Notes: generated by a model not told the origin, from the sequence alone. Positions 38,907-47,357 are shown, counted from the stretch's first letter. The stretch is 64,000 nt of DNA from Cellulomonas fimi ATCC 484 (GCF_000212695.1 NC_015514.1:2108001-2172000), one strand, 5' to 3'. A program made the numbers and translations.

Positions 38907-39554
38907 ATGACGACGCGACTCACCCGATGGGGCCACTCGTGCGTGCGGTTCGAGCGGGGCGACGACCGCCTCGTGATCGACCCGGGCGCCTTCTCCGACG
39001 TCGACGGCGCGCTGCAGGGGGTGGGCGCGGTGCTCGTCACGCACGAGCACCCGGACCACGTCGACGTGCCGCGCCTCGCGGCCCGTGTCGCAGCCGGCGA
39101 CCTCGAGGTGTGGGGGCCGCAGCCGGTGCTCGACGCCCTGCTGGAGGCGGGGGCGCCCGCCGACCGGCTCGCCGCGGTCCGCGGAGGGGACGACGTGCGC
39201 GCCGGCGGGTTCGACGTGCGGGTGCTGGGGGAGTGGCACGCCCCGATCCACGCCGACGTCCCCGCCGTGCACAACGTCGGCTACCGCATCGGGACCGTGC
39301 TGCACCCCGGGGACGCGTACGTCGATGCCGAGGGCGCCGAGGTCGACGTCCTGCTCACGCCTGTCGGGGCGCCGTGGCTGCGCCTGGGCGAGGTCGTCGA
39401 CTGGGTGCGGTCGGTGCGTCCCGCGCGCCTCGTCGTGATCCACGACGCGCCGCTGAGCGACGTGGGCCGGGCCAACGCCCGCGGCCTGCTGACGCGCCTC
39501 GCCGGCGCCGGGGAGCCCGTCGAGCTCGGCGTCGGGGAGGGCATCGACGTCTGA
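38907..39554 (+). CDS. MBL-fold metal-dependent hydrolase (UlaG-like)
   Basis: The 215-residue protein has the metallo-beta-lactamase fold of the UlaG-like branch. LTRWGHSCVRFE opens the sandwich, and VTHEHPDHVDV gives the H-x-H-x-D-H zinc motif. HNVGYRIGTVLHPGD and LLTPVGAPWLRLGEV complete the metal site region. Substrate is unknown; relatives act on cyclic or lactone esters. CACACT lies six bases before the ATG, with no Shine-Dalgarno sequence, suggesting a leaderless mRNA. Confidence 0.88.
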   Translation: MTTRLTRWGHSCVRFERGDDRLVIDPGAFSDVDGALQGVGAVLVTHEHPDHVDVPRLAARVAAGDLEVWGPQPVLDALLEAGAPADRLAAVRGGDDVRAGGFDVRVLGEWHAPIHADVPAVHNVGYRIGTVLHPGDAYVDAEGAEVDVLLTPVGAPWLRLGEVVDWVRSVRPARLVVIHDAPLSDVGRANARGLLTRLAGAGEPVELGVGEGIDV

Positions 39555-39621
39555 CGTGCCGGACCGTGCCGCGCCGCCGTACGGTGGAGGCCCAGCGACA
39601 CGTGGCTCCCAGGGAGGCAGC

Positions 39622-39780
39622 ATGACGCAGCCGGTCGGGCACGAGGTGCCTGAGCTCGAGTTCGACGAGACCGTGCCCCCGCGGCCCGAGGAGGAGATCG
39701 CCGACGTCGCGCGCTCGGTCCCGGACCGGGAAGGGCACGGCGGCAGCCCGGACGACACGGCCGCGGTCGCCCGCTCCTGA
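39622..39780 (+). CDS. Small acidic hypothetical protein
   Basis: The 52-residue product is acidic (ELEFDETVPPRPEEEIADVARS) with no hydrophobic segment. It has a strong ribosome site (GGGAGG, six bases before the ATG at 39622), and TACGGT near 39580 could be its -10. No family is recognised, but the clear expression signals support a real gene. Confidence 0.55.
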   Translation: MTQPVGHEVPELEFDETVPPRPEEEIADVARSVPDREGHGGSPDDTAAVARS

Positions 39781-39815
39781 CGGCGCGCCGGCGCCACGTC
39801 GGGCATCCTGAGCAC

Positions 39816-40316
39816 GTGCTGATCCACCGTGCCCTCGAAGACGACTGGCCGCTGGTCCGTGACGTCCGGCTCCGTGCGCTCCGGGAGAACCCGGACGTGT
39901 TCGCCTCGTCGCTCCCGCGCGAGGAGTCCTTCAAGGAGTCGCACTGGCGGATGCGGATCCGCACGGGCCCCACCTGGGTCGCCCTGGACGACGAGCGCGT
40001 CCCGCGCGGTCTGGTGTCGATGATCCAGGAGCCGGGATCGCCGGTCGACGACCGGCACGTCGTCTCGCTGTGGGTCGCGCCGGAGGTCCGGCGGCGGGGG
40101 ATCGGCTGGGCGCTGCTCGACGCCGTCCGGGAGGCCGCCGCCGCGGAGGGCGCGCGCACGGTGTCGCTGTGGATCGTCGACGGCAACAACGCCGCGGGTG
40201 ACCTGTACGTGCGGGCCGGCTTCGCGCGGACGGGGGAGCGGCAGCCGTTGCCGCGCGACCCGTCGCGCGTGGAGGAGCGGTGGGTGCGGACGCTGGACGG
40301 CTCCCAGGTCCTCTGA
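39816..40316 (+). CDS. GNAT-family N-acetyltransferase
   Basis: The 166-residue protein has the GNAT fold. The acetyl-CoA pyrophosphate loop is seen in VSLWVAPEVRRRGIGWALLDAV (R-R-x-G-I-G), followed by VSLWIVDGNNAAGDLYVRAGFARTGER, the conserved motif B with the Y-x-x-x-G-F turn. Substrate cannot be deduced. CATCCT lies six bases before the GTG at 39816, the same leaderless spacing as neighbours. A 23-bp triplicate repeat begins immediately after its stop codon. Confidence 0.9.
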   Translation: MLIHRALEDDWPLVRDVRLRALRENPDVFASSLPREESFKESHWRMRIRTGPTWVALDDERVPRGLVSMIQEPGSPVDDRHVVSLWVAPEVRRRGIGWALLDAVREAAAAEGARTVSLWIVDGNNAAGDLYVRAGFARTGERQPLPRDPSRVEERWVRTLDGSQVL

Positions 40317-40385
40317 CGGGGGTCCGTCCGGCGCGCCGACGGGGGTCCGTCCGGCGTGCTGGCGGGGGTCCGTCCGGCGTGCTGG
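40317..40385. repeat. 23-bp tandem repeat, three copies
   Basis: Units at 40317-40339, 40340-40362 and 40363-40385 share CGGGGGTCCGTCCGGCG and differ at four bases in the last six of unit one. Copies two and three are identical. The array begins one base after the acetyltransferase stop. Confidence 0.9.
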
Positions 40386-41088
40386 CGTGGGCGCCCGGCA
40401 GCGTGTCGGAGCGGCATCGTCGTGCCGTCGGAGAGTGTGGACGGGCGCAATGGCACGTTTCTGCCATAGTCGCGCCCGCCGGGGCGAGTCGAGGGGCAGG
40501 GCACGGCGCGAGGGCTCGGACACGGCGACGTGCCTACGCCCGGGGCCACGACGGCCCGCCGCGCGAGAGGTGATCGACGTCCCGCGCGACGCCGGCCTGG
40601 GCGTCGCGCAACCAGCGGCGCACGGCAGTCGCCGTCACGGACGTGGCGTGAAGGACGACAGCCGACGTCGGCGTCAGGGACGACGTTCTGGACGAGCGGT
40701 CGTGACGATGTGACGTGCACGACGCGCGAGGTGGACGCTCTGGCGCCGGATCACGCGTCGGAGCAACTGGCGCCTGCGGGACGACGGGCGCCACGACGCC
40801 GATGCTGCACGTCGGCGAGCGCGCAGCCCGGTGCACCGCGCGGCCACGGTCGATGCACGCACGCATCCGAGGCACACCGAGGCGAACCGCCGACCGACCG
40901 GCCCACGAGCCCCTTCTCGCGGTGCCACCTTGAAGTTTCGACCATAGCCGGAACTTTGGCAGAACTGTAGGGAAGCCCTCTTCGCCCTGCGAGAGCCGCG
41001 ACGGCGGGGTCTGACGGGTGCTGCCCTCTGCTGCACGCGCGCACGGTCTCCCCGGCGTGCCGTCCCGCGTGCGCGTGCGGTCGTTTCG
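40386..41088. other. Non-coding stretch with dyads upstream of a tyrosine recombinase
   Basis: I see no convincing gene in these 700 bases. A hairpin at 40443-40477 pairs GGGCGC with GCGCCC and, inside, TGGCA with TGCCA. A locally AT-richer block at 40929-40972 contains a dyad (40933-40939 with 40950-40956, one mismatch) and repeated GAACT. The block lies 130 bases before the recombinase start and could be a binding or crossover site, which is speculative. Confidence 0.4.
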
Positions 41089-41094
41089 TACCGT
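41089..41094 (+). promoter_or_regulatory. Leaderless-type -10 for the recombinase gene
   Basis: TACCGT lies six bases before the ATG at 41101 and there is no Shine-Dalgarno sequence. Confidence 0.6.
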
Positions 41095-41100
41095 GCGCGC

Positions 41101-42123
41101 ATGGCCGTCTTCCTGTCGACCGTCGTCGAGCCGTTCCTCACCGACCGTGCCACGCTCACACGCCGCGGCCTCACCGACGGATCCCGTGCCGGCTACCGCC
41201 AGGACGTCGTTGCCTGGGCGCACCAGATCGCGCAGGACCTGGGTCGCCTGACGGGCGTCGACGACGAGGACCCGCTGGCGCTCGTCTCGTCCGACGACCT
41301 CACCGAGCTCAACGTGAAGAACGCGTACCGCTCGATCCGCGGCCGCGAGGCGGCGTCCACCGTGCAGCGACGCGTCGGGACGCTGCGCCTGTTCGTCCGC
41401 TGGCTGCAGATGGAGGGCCACCTCACGGGCGACCCGATGCTCCGGATCGAGGCCCCGGAGCGACCGGTGCGGCTTCCCGCGGGCTGGGACGACGCCGAGC
41501 TCCTGCGGCTCGCCAAGGTCGCGTGGGAGGTTGCCCCGGGCGATCGACGACGCTGGCCCGCGCGCGACCGTGCGGCGTTCGCGCTCCTGTCGACGACCGG
41601 GGTGCGCGCGTCCGAGCTGTGCTCGCTGACCGACCGCTCGCTGCGCGTCGAGGACGACGGCGAGGCGGTCCTCACCGTCATCGGCAAGGGCAACCGGCAG
41701 CGCAACGTGCCCGTGCCCCCGGAGGCGCTGCGCGTCGTCGAGGAGTACATGGCCGAGCGCGACGAGCGGTTCGGGCCGCCCGAGCACGGCGCTCCCCTGC
41801 TGCGGCTCTCCTCGGGCCGCCCGCTGCAGCGCGGTGCGCTCAACCACCTCGTCGACGGCTGGATCCGTCGCTCCGGGGTCGCCAAGCAGGAGGGCGAGGC
41901 CGCGCACGGCTTCCGGCACACGTTCGCCAAGGGCCTCATCCGCTCCGGCGTGCCGGCACCCGCGGTGCAGTCGCTCCTCGGGCACGAGGACCTCAAGACC
42001 ACCGGGATCTACGTGAAGGCCACGGCCGCCGACGTCCGCGACGCCGTGCTCGTCTCGCCGTCGCGGCGCGTGCTGCGCGAGGTCGACACGCCACTCCCCT
42101 CGTCCGTGACGACGAACGGCTGA
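41101..42123 (+). CDS. Tyrosine recombinase/integrase
   Basis: The 340-residue protein has an N-terminal SAM-like DNA-binding domain (about 10-115) and a C-terminal catalytic domain. The active-site set is visible: Arg in STTGVRASELCSL, Lys in VIGKGNRQR, H-x-x-R in HGFRHTFAKGL, His in LLGHEDLKTT and the nucleophile Tyr in GIYVKAT. It resembles XerC/XerD but has a longer N-terminus, and no prophage or integrative genes lie beside it. It may be a housekeeping or domesticated recombinase. The start is leaderless (TACCGT-N6-ATG). Confidence 0.9.
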   Translation: MAVFLSTVVEPFLTDRATLTRRGLTDGSRAGYRQDVVAWAHQIAQDLGRLTGVDDEDPLALVSSDDLTELNVKNAYRSIRGREAASTVQRRVGTLRLFVRWLQMEGHLTGDPMLRIEAPERPVRLPAGWDDAELLRLAKVAWEVAPGDRRRWPARDRAAFALLSTTGVRASELCSLTDRSLRVEDDGEAVLTVIGKGNRQRNVPVPPEALRVVEEYMAERDERFGPPEHGAPLLRLSSGRPLQRGALNHLVDGWIRRSGVAKQEGEAAHGFRHTFAKGLIRSGVPAPAVQSLLGHEDLKTTGIYVKATAADVRDAVLVSPSRRVLREVDTPLPSSVTTNG

Positions 42124-42219
42124 GCACGCCCTGCGGGCCGACCGGGCCCGGTCGGGTGTCGGCCCCGGGCGGGTGTGTCGTCACGCGCGGCTCCCGCCGG
42201 TGTGCGCGACGATGTGGCC

Positions 42220-42693
42220 ATGGTGCACGAGGACGTCGAGACGCTGGTCCGCGCGGTCGAGCAGCAGGAGCGTGAGCTCGTGCTCCCCTCCTTCACGAAC
42301 GACGACGCGTGGTCCCTGGGCTGCCTGCTCGTCGAGATGGCGGCGGAGCGTGACCTCGCCGTCACCGTCGACGTCCGTCGTGGACCCCAGCAGCTCTTCC
42401 ACGCCGCACGCGAGGGCACGACCCCGGACAACGACTCGTGGGTCGAGCGCAAGGTGCGGGTGGTCGAGCGGTTCGGCGCGTCGTCGTACCTGGTCGGCCT
42501 TCGCGCCCGCGCGAAGGGCACGACGTTCGCGGAGCAGCACGACCTGCCGCTGCAGCAGTACGCCGCGCACGGCGGGGCCTTCCCCGTGCGGGTCGCGGGC
42601 GTCGGCGTGGTGGGCGTCGTGACCGTGTCGGGCCTCCCCCAGGCCGACGACCACGCACTCGTCGTCGAGGCGCTGCGCGCACACCTCGGCTGA
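42220..42693 (+). CDS. UPF0303/heme-degrading-domain protein
   Basis: The 157-residue protein fits the UPF0303 family (GlcG/HbpS-like fold). FTNDDAWSLGCLLVEMAAERDLAVTVDV, QLFHAAREGTTPDNDSWVERK and LPLQQYAAHGGAFPVRV with VTVSGLPQADDHALVV are the conserved blocks. Members bind small molecules or heme; no enzymatic role is certain. I chose the ATG at 42220; GACGAT lies six bases before it and a Shine-Dalgarno sequence is absent. Confidence 0.85.
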   Translation: MVHEDVETLVRAVEQQERELVLPSFTNDDAWSLGCLLVEMAAERDLAVTVDVRRGPQQLFHAAREGTTPDNDSWVERKVRVVERFGASSYLVGLRARAKGTTFAEQHDLPLQQYAAHGGAFPVRVAGVGVVGVVTVSGLPQADDHALVVEALRAHLG

Positions 42694-42855
42694 CCGCGCT
42701 CGCGGCAGGGCGCGCTTCTGGGCACCGCGCGCTCGCGGCCCCGTCGTGGTGAGCCGGCCGGCGCGAGCCGTCCACAGCACCGCCGTCACCGTCACGGTCC
42801 ACCGCTGCTCCCCCGCCGACCGTGCAGCGCCGCCGCGGACCGCCACGCTCCCCGC

Positions 42856-43425
42856 ATGACGAACGACCCGCACGACGACGACCTGCACGACGACGACCTG
42901 CACTGGGACGACACGCTCGACGACGACGCGCGCGCGGACGGCGCGACGGGTGCCCTGCCCGCGCCCGACGACGGGTCGCCCGCCGAGCACGACGACGCCT
43001 GGGAGGTGCCGTCCGCGCTCGACGCCGTGCCCGCGCCCGGTCGTCCGGTTCGTGGGCACGGGGACGCCCTGATGCTGCTCCTGCGGCTCGTCGGTCCGGA
43101 CCGCGCCGGCCCGCCCGCGCTGTGGTTCGTCGTGCTCGACGCGCACGACCGCACGGTGCCCGTGGTCCTGCCGCTCGCCGACGTCCCGCTCACCGCGTCG
43201 CCCGGCGTCGCCGCGCACGTCATGCACGTCCTCGCGTCCGTCCTGGAGCGCGACGCCCCCGGCGGCTCGGTGCTGGTCGGTCTGGTCCGTGCCGCGGGCG
43301 GTGACCGGGGCACGTTCGAGACGTCGTGGGCACCGGCGCTGCGGGCGGCGGCCGACGACCACGGCGTGCGGCTGCACGCCGTCGCCGCGATCGGCGGGAG
43401 CCGAGCCCGCGTCATCGAGTGGTGA
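42856..43425 (+). CDS. Hypothetical protein with acidic His/Asp N-terminus
   Basis: The 189-residue product is not assigned to a family. The first 50 residues are acidic with a repeated DDDLH motif. The remainder forms an alpha/beta domain: ALMLLLRLVGPDRAGPPALWFVVLD, then LPLADVPLTASPG, VMHVLASVLERDAPGGSVLVGLVRAAG and a final VAAIGGSRARVIEW. The segment ending in GLVRAAGG...T resembles small actinobacterial proteins of unknown role. CACGCT lies six bases before the ATG, a leaderless arrangement. Confidence 0.7.
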   Translation: MTNDPHDDDLHDDDLHWDDTLDDDARADGATGALPAPDDGSPAEHDDAWEVPSALDAVPAPGRPVRGHGDALMLLLRLVGPDRAGPPALWFVVLDAHDRTVPVVLPLADVPLTASPGVAAHVMHVLASVLERDAPGGSVLVGLVRAAGGDRGTFETSWAPALRAAADDHGVRLHAVAAIGGSRARVIEW

Positions 43426-43489
43426 CGGCGTCTCCAGCACGCGCGGGCGTGGCGCGGGCGTGGCGTCGTCGGCGCCGCGCGCCGCGGAG

Positions 43490-44473
43490 TCAGGACGGGC
43501 CGGGGGCGGTGTCGTCCAGCGCGGCGAGCTGCTCGAGGGTGGGCTCCCACAGGATGCCCGCGACGTTCGCGCGCAGCTGGTCGGGCGTGCGGGCGCCGGC
43601 GATGACGCTGGCGACGGCCGGCTGCGCGGCGAGCCCGCCCAGGGCCAGTGTCGGCAGGTCCACGCCCCACTCCTGGGCGAGCGTCTCCAGCGCCTCGATG
43701 CGGTCGAAGTCGGCTGCTGCCAGGCGCTGCGGCATGCGCGCGAGACGCGTCCCCTCGGGCGCGCCGGCACCGCGGCGGTACTTGCCCGTCAGCAGGCCCG
43801 ACGCGAGCGGCACGTACGGGATGAGCCCGGCCCCGACCCGCTCGAGCGCGGGTACGAGCTCGGCCTCAGCGGAGCGGTCGAGCAGGTTATAGCGGTTCTG
43901 GGCGGACACGAACGGCTGGACGTGTGCGGTACGCGCGACCCAGTCGGCGTCGACGACCTGCCACGGGGCGAAGTTCGACGACCCGACGTACAGCACCTTG
44001 CCCTCGGCGACGAGCTCGTCGAGCGCGGCGAGCGTCTCCCCGACAGGCGTCAGCGGGTCGGGTGCGTGCATCTGGTAGAGGTCGATGCGGTCCGTGCGCA
44101 GGCGCCGCAGCGACCCCTCGACGGCGCGGCGCACGTACCGGCGCGAGCCGCGCGCACCCCAGTCCGGCCCGTTGAGCCCGCCGACGTCCATGCCGAACTT
44201 GGTCGCCACGACGACGTCGTCACGACGCCCCTCGAGCGCGGCGCCGAGGAGCTCCTCGCTCTGCCCGGGCGCACCGCCGTACACGTCCGCGGTGTCGAAG
44301 AACGTGATGCCGCTGTCCAGCGCGGCCGCCACGAGCTCCCCCACGCCCTCGGGCGCGAGCGTCGCCCCGAAGGTGTTGCAGCCGAGGCCGGCCACGGACA
44401 CCGTCAGGCCGCTGGAGCCGAGCCGGCGGAAGGTCATGTCGGGGGCCGCGGTGCGGGCGTCGCTGGTGCTCAC
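43490..44473 (-). CDS. Aldo/keto reductase
   Basis: The 327-residue protein has the AKR TIM barrel. The catalytic tetrad appears as Asp and Tyr in TFFDTADVYGG, Lys in VVATKFG and His in YQMHAPDPL. The NADPH site lies near GARTPDQLRANV at the C-terminus. It reduces aldehydes or ketones; the substrate is unknown. The GTG at 44473 lies seven bases after TAGGGT (44481-44486, minus strand), a leaderless start. The ATG at 44437 is an alternative that starts at the conserved MTFRRLG. Confidence 0.92.
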   Translation of the reverse strand: MSTSDARTAAPDMTFRRLGSSGLTVSVAGLGCNTFGATLAPEGVGELVAAALDSGITFFDTADVYGGAPGQSEELLGAALEGRRDDVVVATKFGMDVGGLNGPDWGARGSRRYVRRAVEGSLRRLRTDRIDLYQMHAPDPLTPVGETLAALDELVAEGKVLYVGSSNFAPWQVVDADWVARTAHVQPFVSAQNRYNLLDRSAEAELVPALERVGAGLIPYVPLASGLLTGKYRRGAGAPEGTRLARMPQRLAAADFDRIEALETLAQEWGVDLPTLALGGLAAQPAVASVIAGARTPDQLRANVAGILWEPTLEQLAALDDTAPGPS

Positions 44474-44551
44474 CCGCACGACCCTAGGCCAGCGCGCGCC
44501 GATCCTCCCGCCCGGACCCGGCTGCCGTTCACGAGACCTTCACGCGTGTCT

Positions 44552-44577
44552 GGAACACTGGGGGCACGACCGCCGTT
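44552..44577 (+). promoter_or_regulatory. Sigma-R (SigH)-type promoter of rbpA
   Basis: GGAAC at 44552-44556 and GTT at 44575-44577 are separated by exactly 18 bases. This fits the GGAAT-N18-GTT consensus of the redox-stress sigma factors SigR/SigH. In Streptomyces rbpA is a known SigR target. Confidence 0.65.
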
Positions 44578-44633
44578 GACATCGGTGGAAGTTCTCTCAC
44601 TCGACGGCCGGAACCCGGCACGGAGGTCCCCTG

Positions 44634-44978
44634 ATGGCAAACCGGTCCCTGCGCGGCATGCGCATCGGGTCCCACAGCATGGAGACGGACGAGGGCGTCG
44701 ACTTCGCCCCCCGGCTCCAGGCGCACTACGACTGCCCCAACGGCCACACCATCATCCTGCCGTTCTCGGTCGAGGCCGACGTCCCGGTGGTGTGGGAGTG
44801 CCGCTGCGGCGCTGAGGCTCTCCTGCGGGACGCCTCGAAGCCCGAGGCGAAGGCGGGCAAGCCCGCGCGCACGCACTGGGACATGCTGCTCGAGCGTCGC
44901 ACCATCGGCGAGCTCGAGGAGCTGCTCGACGAGCGGCTGGGCCTGCTGCGCGCTGGCAAGCTGCGGCGCAGCGCCTGA
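44634..44978 (+). CDS. rbpA: RNA polymerase-binding protein RbpA
   Basis: The 114-residue protein is the actinobacterial RbpA, which binds the principal sigma factor and core polymerase and stabilises open complexes. It begins MANRSLRGMRIGSHSMETDEGV. The Rbp domain has YDCPNGHTIILPFS and WECRCG, the Cys pairs of its zinc or structural site. The sigma-interaction helix is ELEELLDERLGLLRAGKL at the C-terminus. GGAGG precedes the ATG at 44634. The SigR-type promoter upstream links it to oxidative stress. It neighbours ppm, as in Mycobacterium. Confidence 0.97.
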   Translation: MANRSLRGMRIGSHSMETDEGVDFAPRLQAHYDCPNGHTIILPFSVEADVPVVWECRCGAEALLRDASKPEAKAGKPARTHWDMLLERRTIGELEELLDERLGLLRAGKLRRSA

Positions 44979-44988
44979 CCCCCTGCGA

Positions 44989-45013
44989 CGGCTGACGACG
45001 CCCCTGTCAGCCG
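44989..45013. terminator. Terminator between rbpA and ppm1
   Basis: CGGCTGAC at 44989-44996 pairs with GTCAGCCG at 45006-45013. The right arm includes the ppm1 stop codon. Confidence 0.6.
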
Positions 45014-45783
45014 CGTGACCTGCCGAACGCTCCCGCCACCCGGCGGGAGCGTTCGCGCATCCCCCAGCGGGTCACGTTGAGCAGGGCCTCGGCGACGATC
45101 GCCCGGCTCATCTTCGAACGCCCCACCTCACGTTCGACGAACGTGATGGGCACCTCGACGACGCGGGCCCCCGCACGCACGGCACGCCACGCCATGTCGA
45201 CCTGGAAGCAGTAGCCCTGCGACGCGACCTCCCCGAGCGGCAGCGACCGCAGCAGGTCGGCCCGGTAGGCCCGGAAGCCGCCCGTCGCGTCGCGCAGCGG
45301 GATGCCCAGGACCAGGCGCGTGTAGGTGTTGCCTCCCACCGAGAGCACCTTGCGGTGCGCGGGCCAGTTCACGACGCTGCCCCCCGGCACCCACCGGCTG
45401 CCGAGGACGAGATCGGCGTCGGACACGCGCGCGAGCAGGCGCGGCAGGTCCTGCGCCCGGTGCGACCCGTCGGCGTCCATCTCGACCACGACGTCGTAGC
45501 CGCGCTCCAGAGCCCACCCGAACCCCGCGACGTACGCGGTGCCGAGCCCGAGCTTGCCGCTGCGGTGCAGCACCGCGATCGCGCGCCGGGCGTCGGTCGC
45601 GGCGGCCTCGTCGGCCGCGATCTTCTCGGCGACCTCTCCCGTGCCGTCCGGCGAGCCGTCGTCCACGACGAGCACGTCCGCGGTCGGGACGTGCTCCCGC
45701 AGCCGCTCCAGGACCACCGGGATGTTCTCCCGCTCGTCGTAGGTGGGGATGACGACGAGCACACGTGCCGCGCTCGGGTTCAT
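45007..45783 (-). CDS. ppm1: Polyprenol monophosphomannose synthase
   Basis: The 258-residue GT2 glycosyltransferase transfers mannose from GDP-mannose to polyprenol phosphate, donor for lipoglycan and glycoprotein mannosylation outside the membrane. VLVVIPTYDERENIPVVLERL and VDDGSPDGTGEVAE are the nucleotide-binding region. VEMDADGSHRAQDLPRLL holds the D-x-D metal site, and GSRWVPGGSVVNWPAHRKVLS is the acceptor-binding block. The ATG has GGAGAG six bases upstream and overlaps the lnt stop (ATGA). In mycobacteria the two activities are fused in one protein; here they are two coupled genes. Confidence 0.95.
   Translation of the reverse strand: MNPSAARVLVVIPTYDERENIPVVLERLREHVPTADVLVVDDGSPDGTGEVAEKIAADEAAATDARRAIAVLHRSGKLGLGTAYVAGFGWALERGYDVVVEMDADGSHRAQDLPRLLARVSDADLVLGSRWVPGGSVVNWPAHRKVLSVGGNTYTRLVLGIPLRDATGGFRAYRADLLRSLPLGEVASQGYCFQVDMAWRAVRAGARVVEVPITFVEREVGRSKMSRAIVAEALLNVTRWGMRERSRRVAGAFGRSRG
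45024..45055. terminator. 14-bp perfect hairpin inside the ppm1 3' end
   Basis: Arms 45024-45037 and 45042-45055 are exact complements with a four-base loop (ACCC). The hairpin is in the last codons of ppm1 and would stop read-through from rbpA on the plus strand. Confidence 0.6.
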
Positions 45784-47345
45784 GCCGCGCTCTCCGTTCG
45801 GTCGTGGCGACGCACACGGTGCGCGCCGAAGGCTCCGGCGACCACCATGCACACCGCGAGGGCGTCGACGACGAGCCCCGGCCAGGGGCCGAGCCGCGTC
45901 GCGGGCGTCCAGGATGTGCGCAGCGGCAGGTCGGCGACGACCTGCTCGGCGGTGAACAGCCCCGTCTGCCGACTCACGACCCCGTTGGGCTGGATCACCG
46001 CGCTGACGCCGACGGTCGAGATCTGGACCGTCGCACGACCGTGCTCGACGGCCCGCAGCCGCGCCATCGCGAGCTGCTGGGTCGACTCGTCGGTCATGCC
46101 GAAGGACGCGTTGTTCGTCTGGACGACGAGCACCTCTCCCCCGGTGCGCACCGCGTCCCGGACGAGCGAATCGTAGGCGACCTCGAAGCAGATCACGTCG
46201 CCGATGCCCACGACGCGCCCCAGCCGCTCGGACTGCAGCGGCACGTACCCGGGCCGGTCGCCGGGCAGCATGTCGCGCGTGACCCGGTCGACGGCCGACG
46301 AGAAGTTGCGGACGAACGCGCGCAGCGGGATGTACTCGCCGAACGGCGCGGGGTGCTGCTTGGTGTACGTCGCGACGACACCGTCCCCGGGTTCCCACAG
46401 CACCGCGGTGTTGTAGCGGCCCCCGGTCTCCGGGTACTCGACGGTCCCGACGAGCATGGGGGCTGCCACGGCGCTCGCGGCCTGGTCGATGAGCGCGGCC
46501 GCGCCGGGGTCGACCTGGGGGTCGATGTCGGTGCCGTTCTCGGGCCACAGCACGAGGTCCAGCTCGCCGGGCTCCACCTGGTCGAGGAGGGCGAGCGTGC
46601 CGTCCACGTGGTTGCGCAGCACCGCCTCGCGCTCGCCGAACGCGTCCATGCCGGTTCCGGGCACGTTCCCCTGGACCGCGCCGACGCGCAGGGTGCCGCT
46701 CTGCTCGACGGTGTCGAGCGGGATGACGAGGCTCGTCACGACGAACGCCGCGGCGACCGCGACCGCTCCGAGCGTGCGGCCCACGGTGAGGCGCGACGCG
46801 TGCAGGACGGCGCGGGCGAGCAGCACGCCCATGGCGGCGACGACTCCGGAGACGAGCGGGGTGCCGGCCCACGACGCGAACGCGACGAGCGGCGAGTCCG
46901 CCTGGGAGAAGGCGAGCCGTCCCCAGGGGAAGCCGCCGAACGGCCACGTCGAGCGGAGGTCCTCGACCGCGACCCACAGGACGGTGAAGACGACGACCTG
47001 CAGCCCGCCGTTGCGCCAGACCGCCTCGCCGCGGCGCGCCCACGTCCAGGCGGCGCCGAACAGGGCGATGTAGGACGTCTCGAGCACGGTGAGCGCGAGC
47101 CACGGGACGAGGCCCACGGACTCGTCCGCCCAGCGGATCAGCGGACCGAAGAAGCTGAGGCCCCAGACGAGTCCGACGAGCGCGTTCCAGCGCGCGCTGT
47201 CGCGGCGCATCGCGAGGTACAGCAGGGCGATGCCGACGAACGCGAACCCCCACAGGGCGGGCCCGGGGAACGCGACGCGGGTGAGCACTCCGCTCGCGAC
47301 CGCGAGGGCGAGCGCCCACCAGCGGGACGGTTCACGGGCGGGCAC
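45780..47345 (-). CDS. lnt: Apolipoprotein N-acyltransferase
   Basis: The 521-residue membrane enzyme adds the third acyl chain to lipoproteins. About six N-terminal membrane helices (WWALALAVASGVLTRVAFPG onward) are followed by a nitrilase-like domain with the Glu-Lys-Cys triad: Glu in VLWPENGTD, Lys in TYTKQHPAPFGEY and Cys in DVICFEVAYD. A last helix (LVVDALAVCMVVAGAF) ends the protein. The GTG at 47345 lies six bases after TACCCT (47352-47357, minus), a leaderless start. The window has at least one lipoprotein substrate at 1782. Confidence 0.93.
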   Translation of the reverse strand: MPAREPSRWWALALAVASGVLTRVAFPGPALWGFAFVGIALLYLAMRRDSARWNALVGLVWGLSFFGPLIRWADESVGLVPWLALTVLETSYIALFGAAWTWARRGEAVWRNGGLQVVVFTVLWVAVEDLRSTWPFGGFPWGRLAFSQADSPLVAFASWAGTPLVSGVVAAMGVLLARAVLHASRLTVGRTLGAVAVAAAFVVTSLVIPLDTVEQSGTLRVGAVQGNVPGTGMDAFGEREAVLRNHVDGTLALLDQVEPGELDLVLWPENGTDIDPQVDPGAAALIDQAASAVAAPMLVGTVEYPETGGRYNTAVLWEPGDGVVATYTKQHPAPFGEYIPLRAFVRNFSSAVDRVTRDMLPGDRPGYVPLQSERLGRVVGIGDVICFEVAYDSLVRDAVRTGGEVLVVQTNNASFGMTDESTQQLAMARLRAVEHGRATVQISTVGVSAVIQPNGVVSRQTGLFTAEQVVADLPLRTSWTPATRLGPWPGLVVDALAVCMVVAGAFGAHRVRRHDRTESAA

Positions 47346-47357
47346 GGCGCAAGGGTA

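Noticed and set aside
40451-40466. TGGCAC-N5-TGCC resembling a sigma-54 promoter
   Set aside because: Actinobacteria generally lack sigma-54, the second half is TGCC rather than TTGC, and the sequence is better explained as the inner arms of a hairpin.
41101-42123. Prophage or integrative element marked by the recombinase
   Set aside because: The neighbouring genes are ordinary chromosomal genes with the same codon use; no excisionase, capsid, relaxase or tRNA attachment site was seen.
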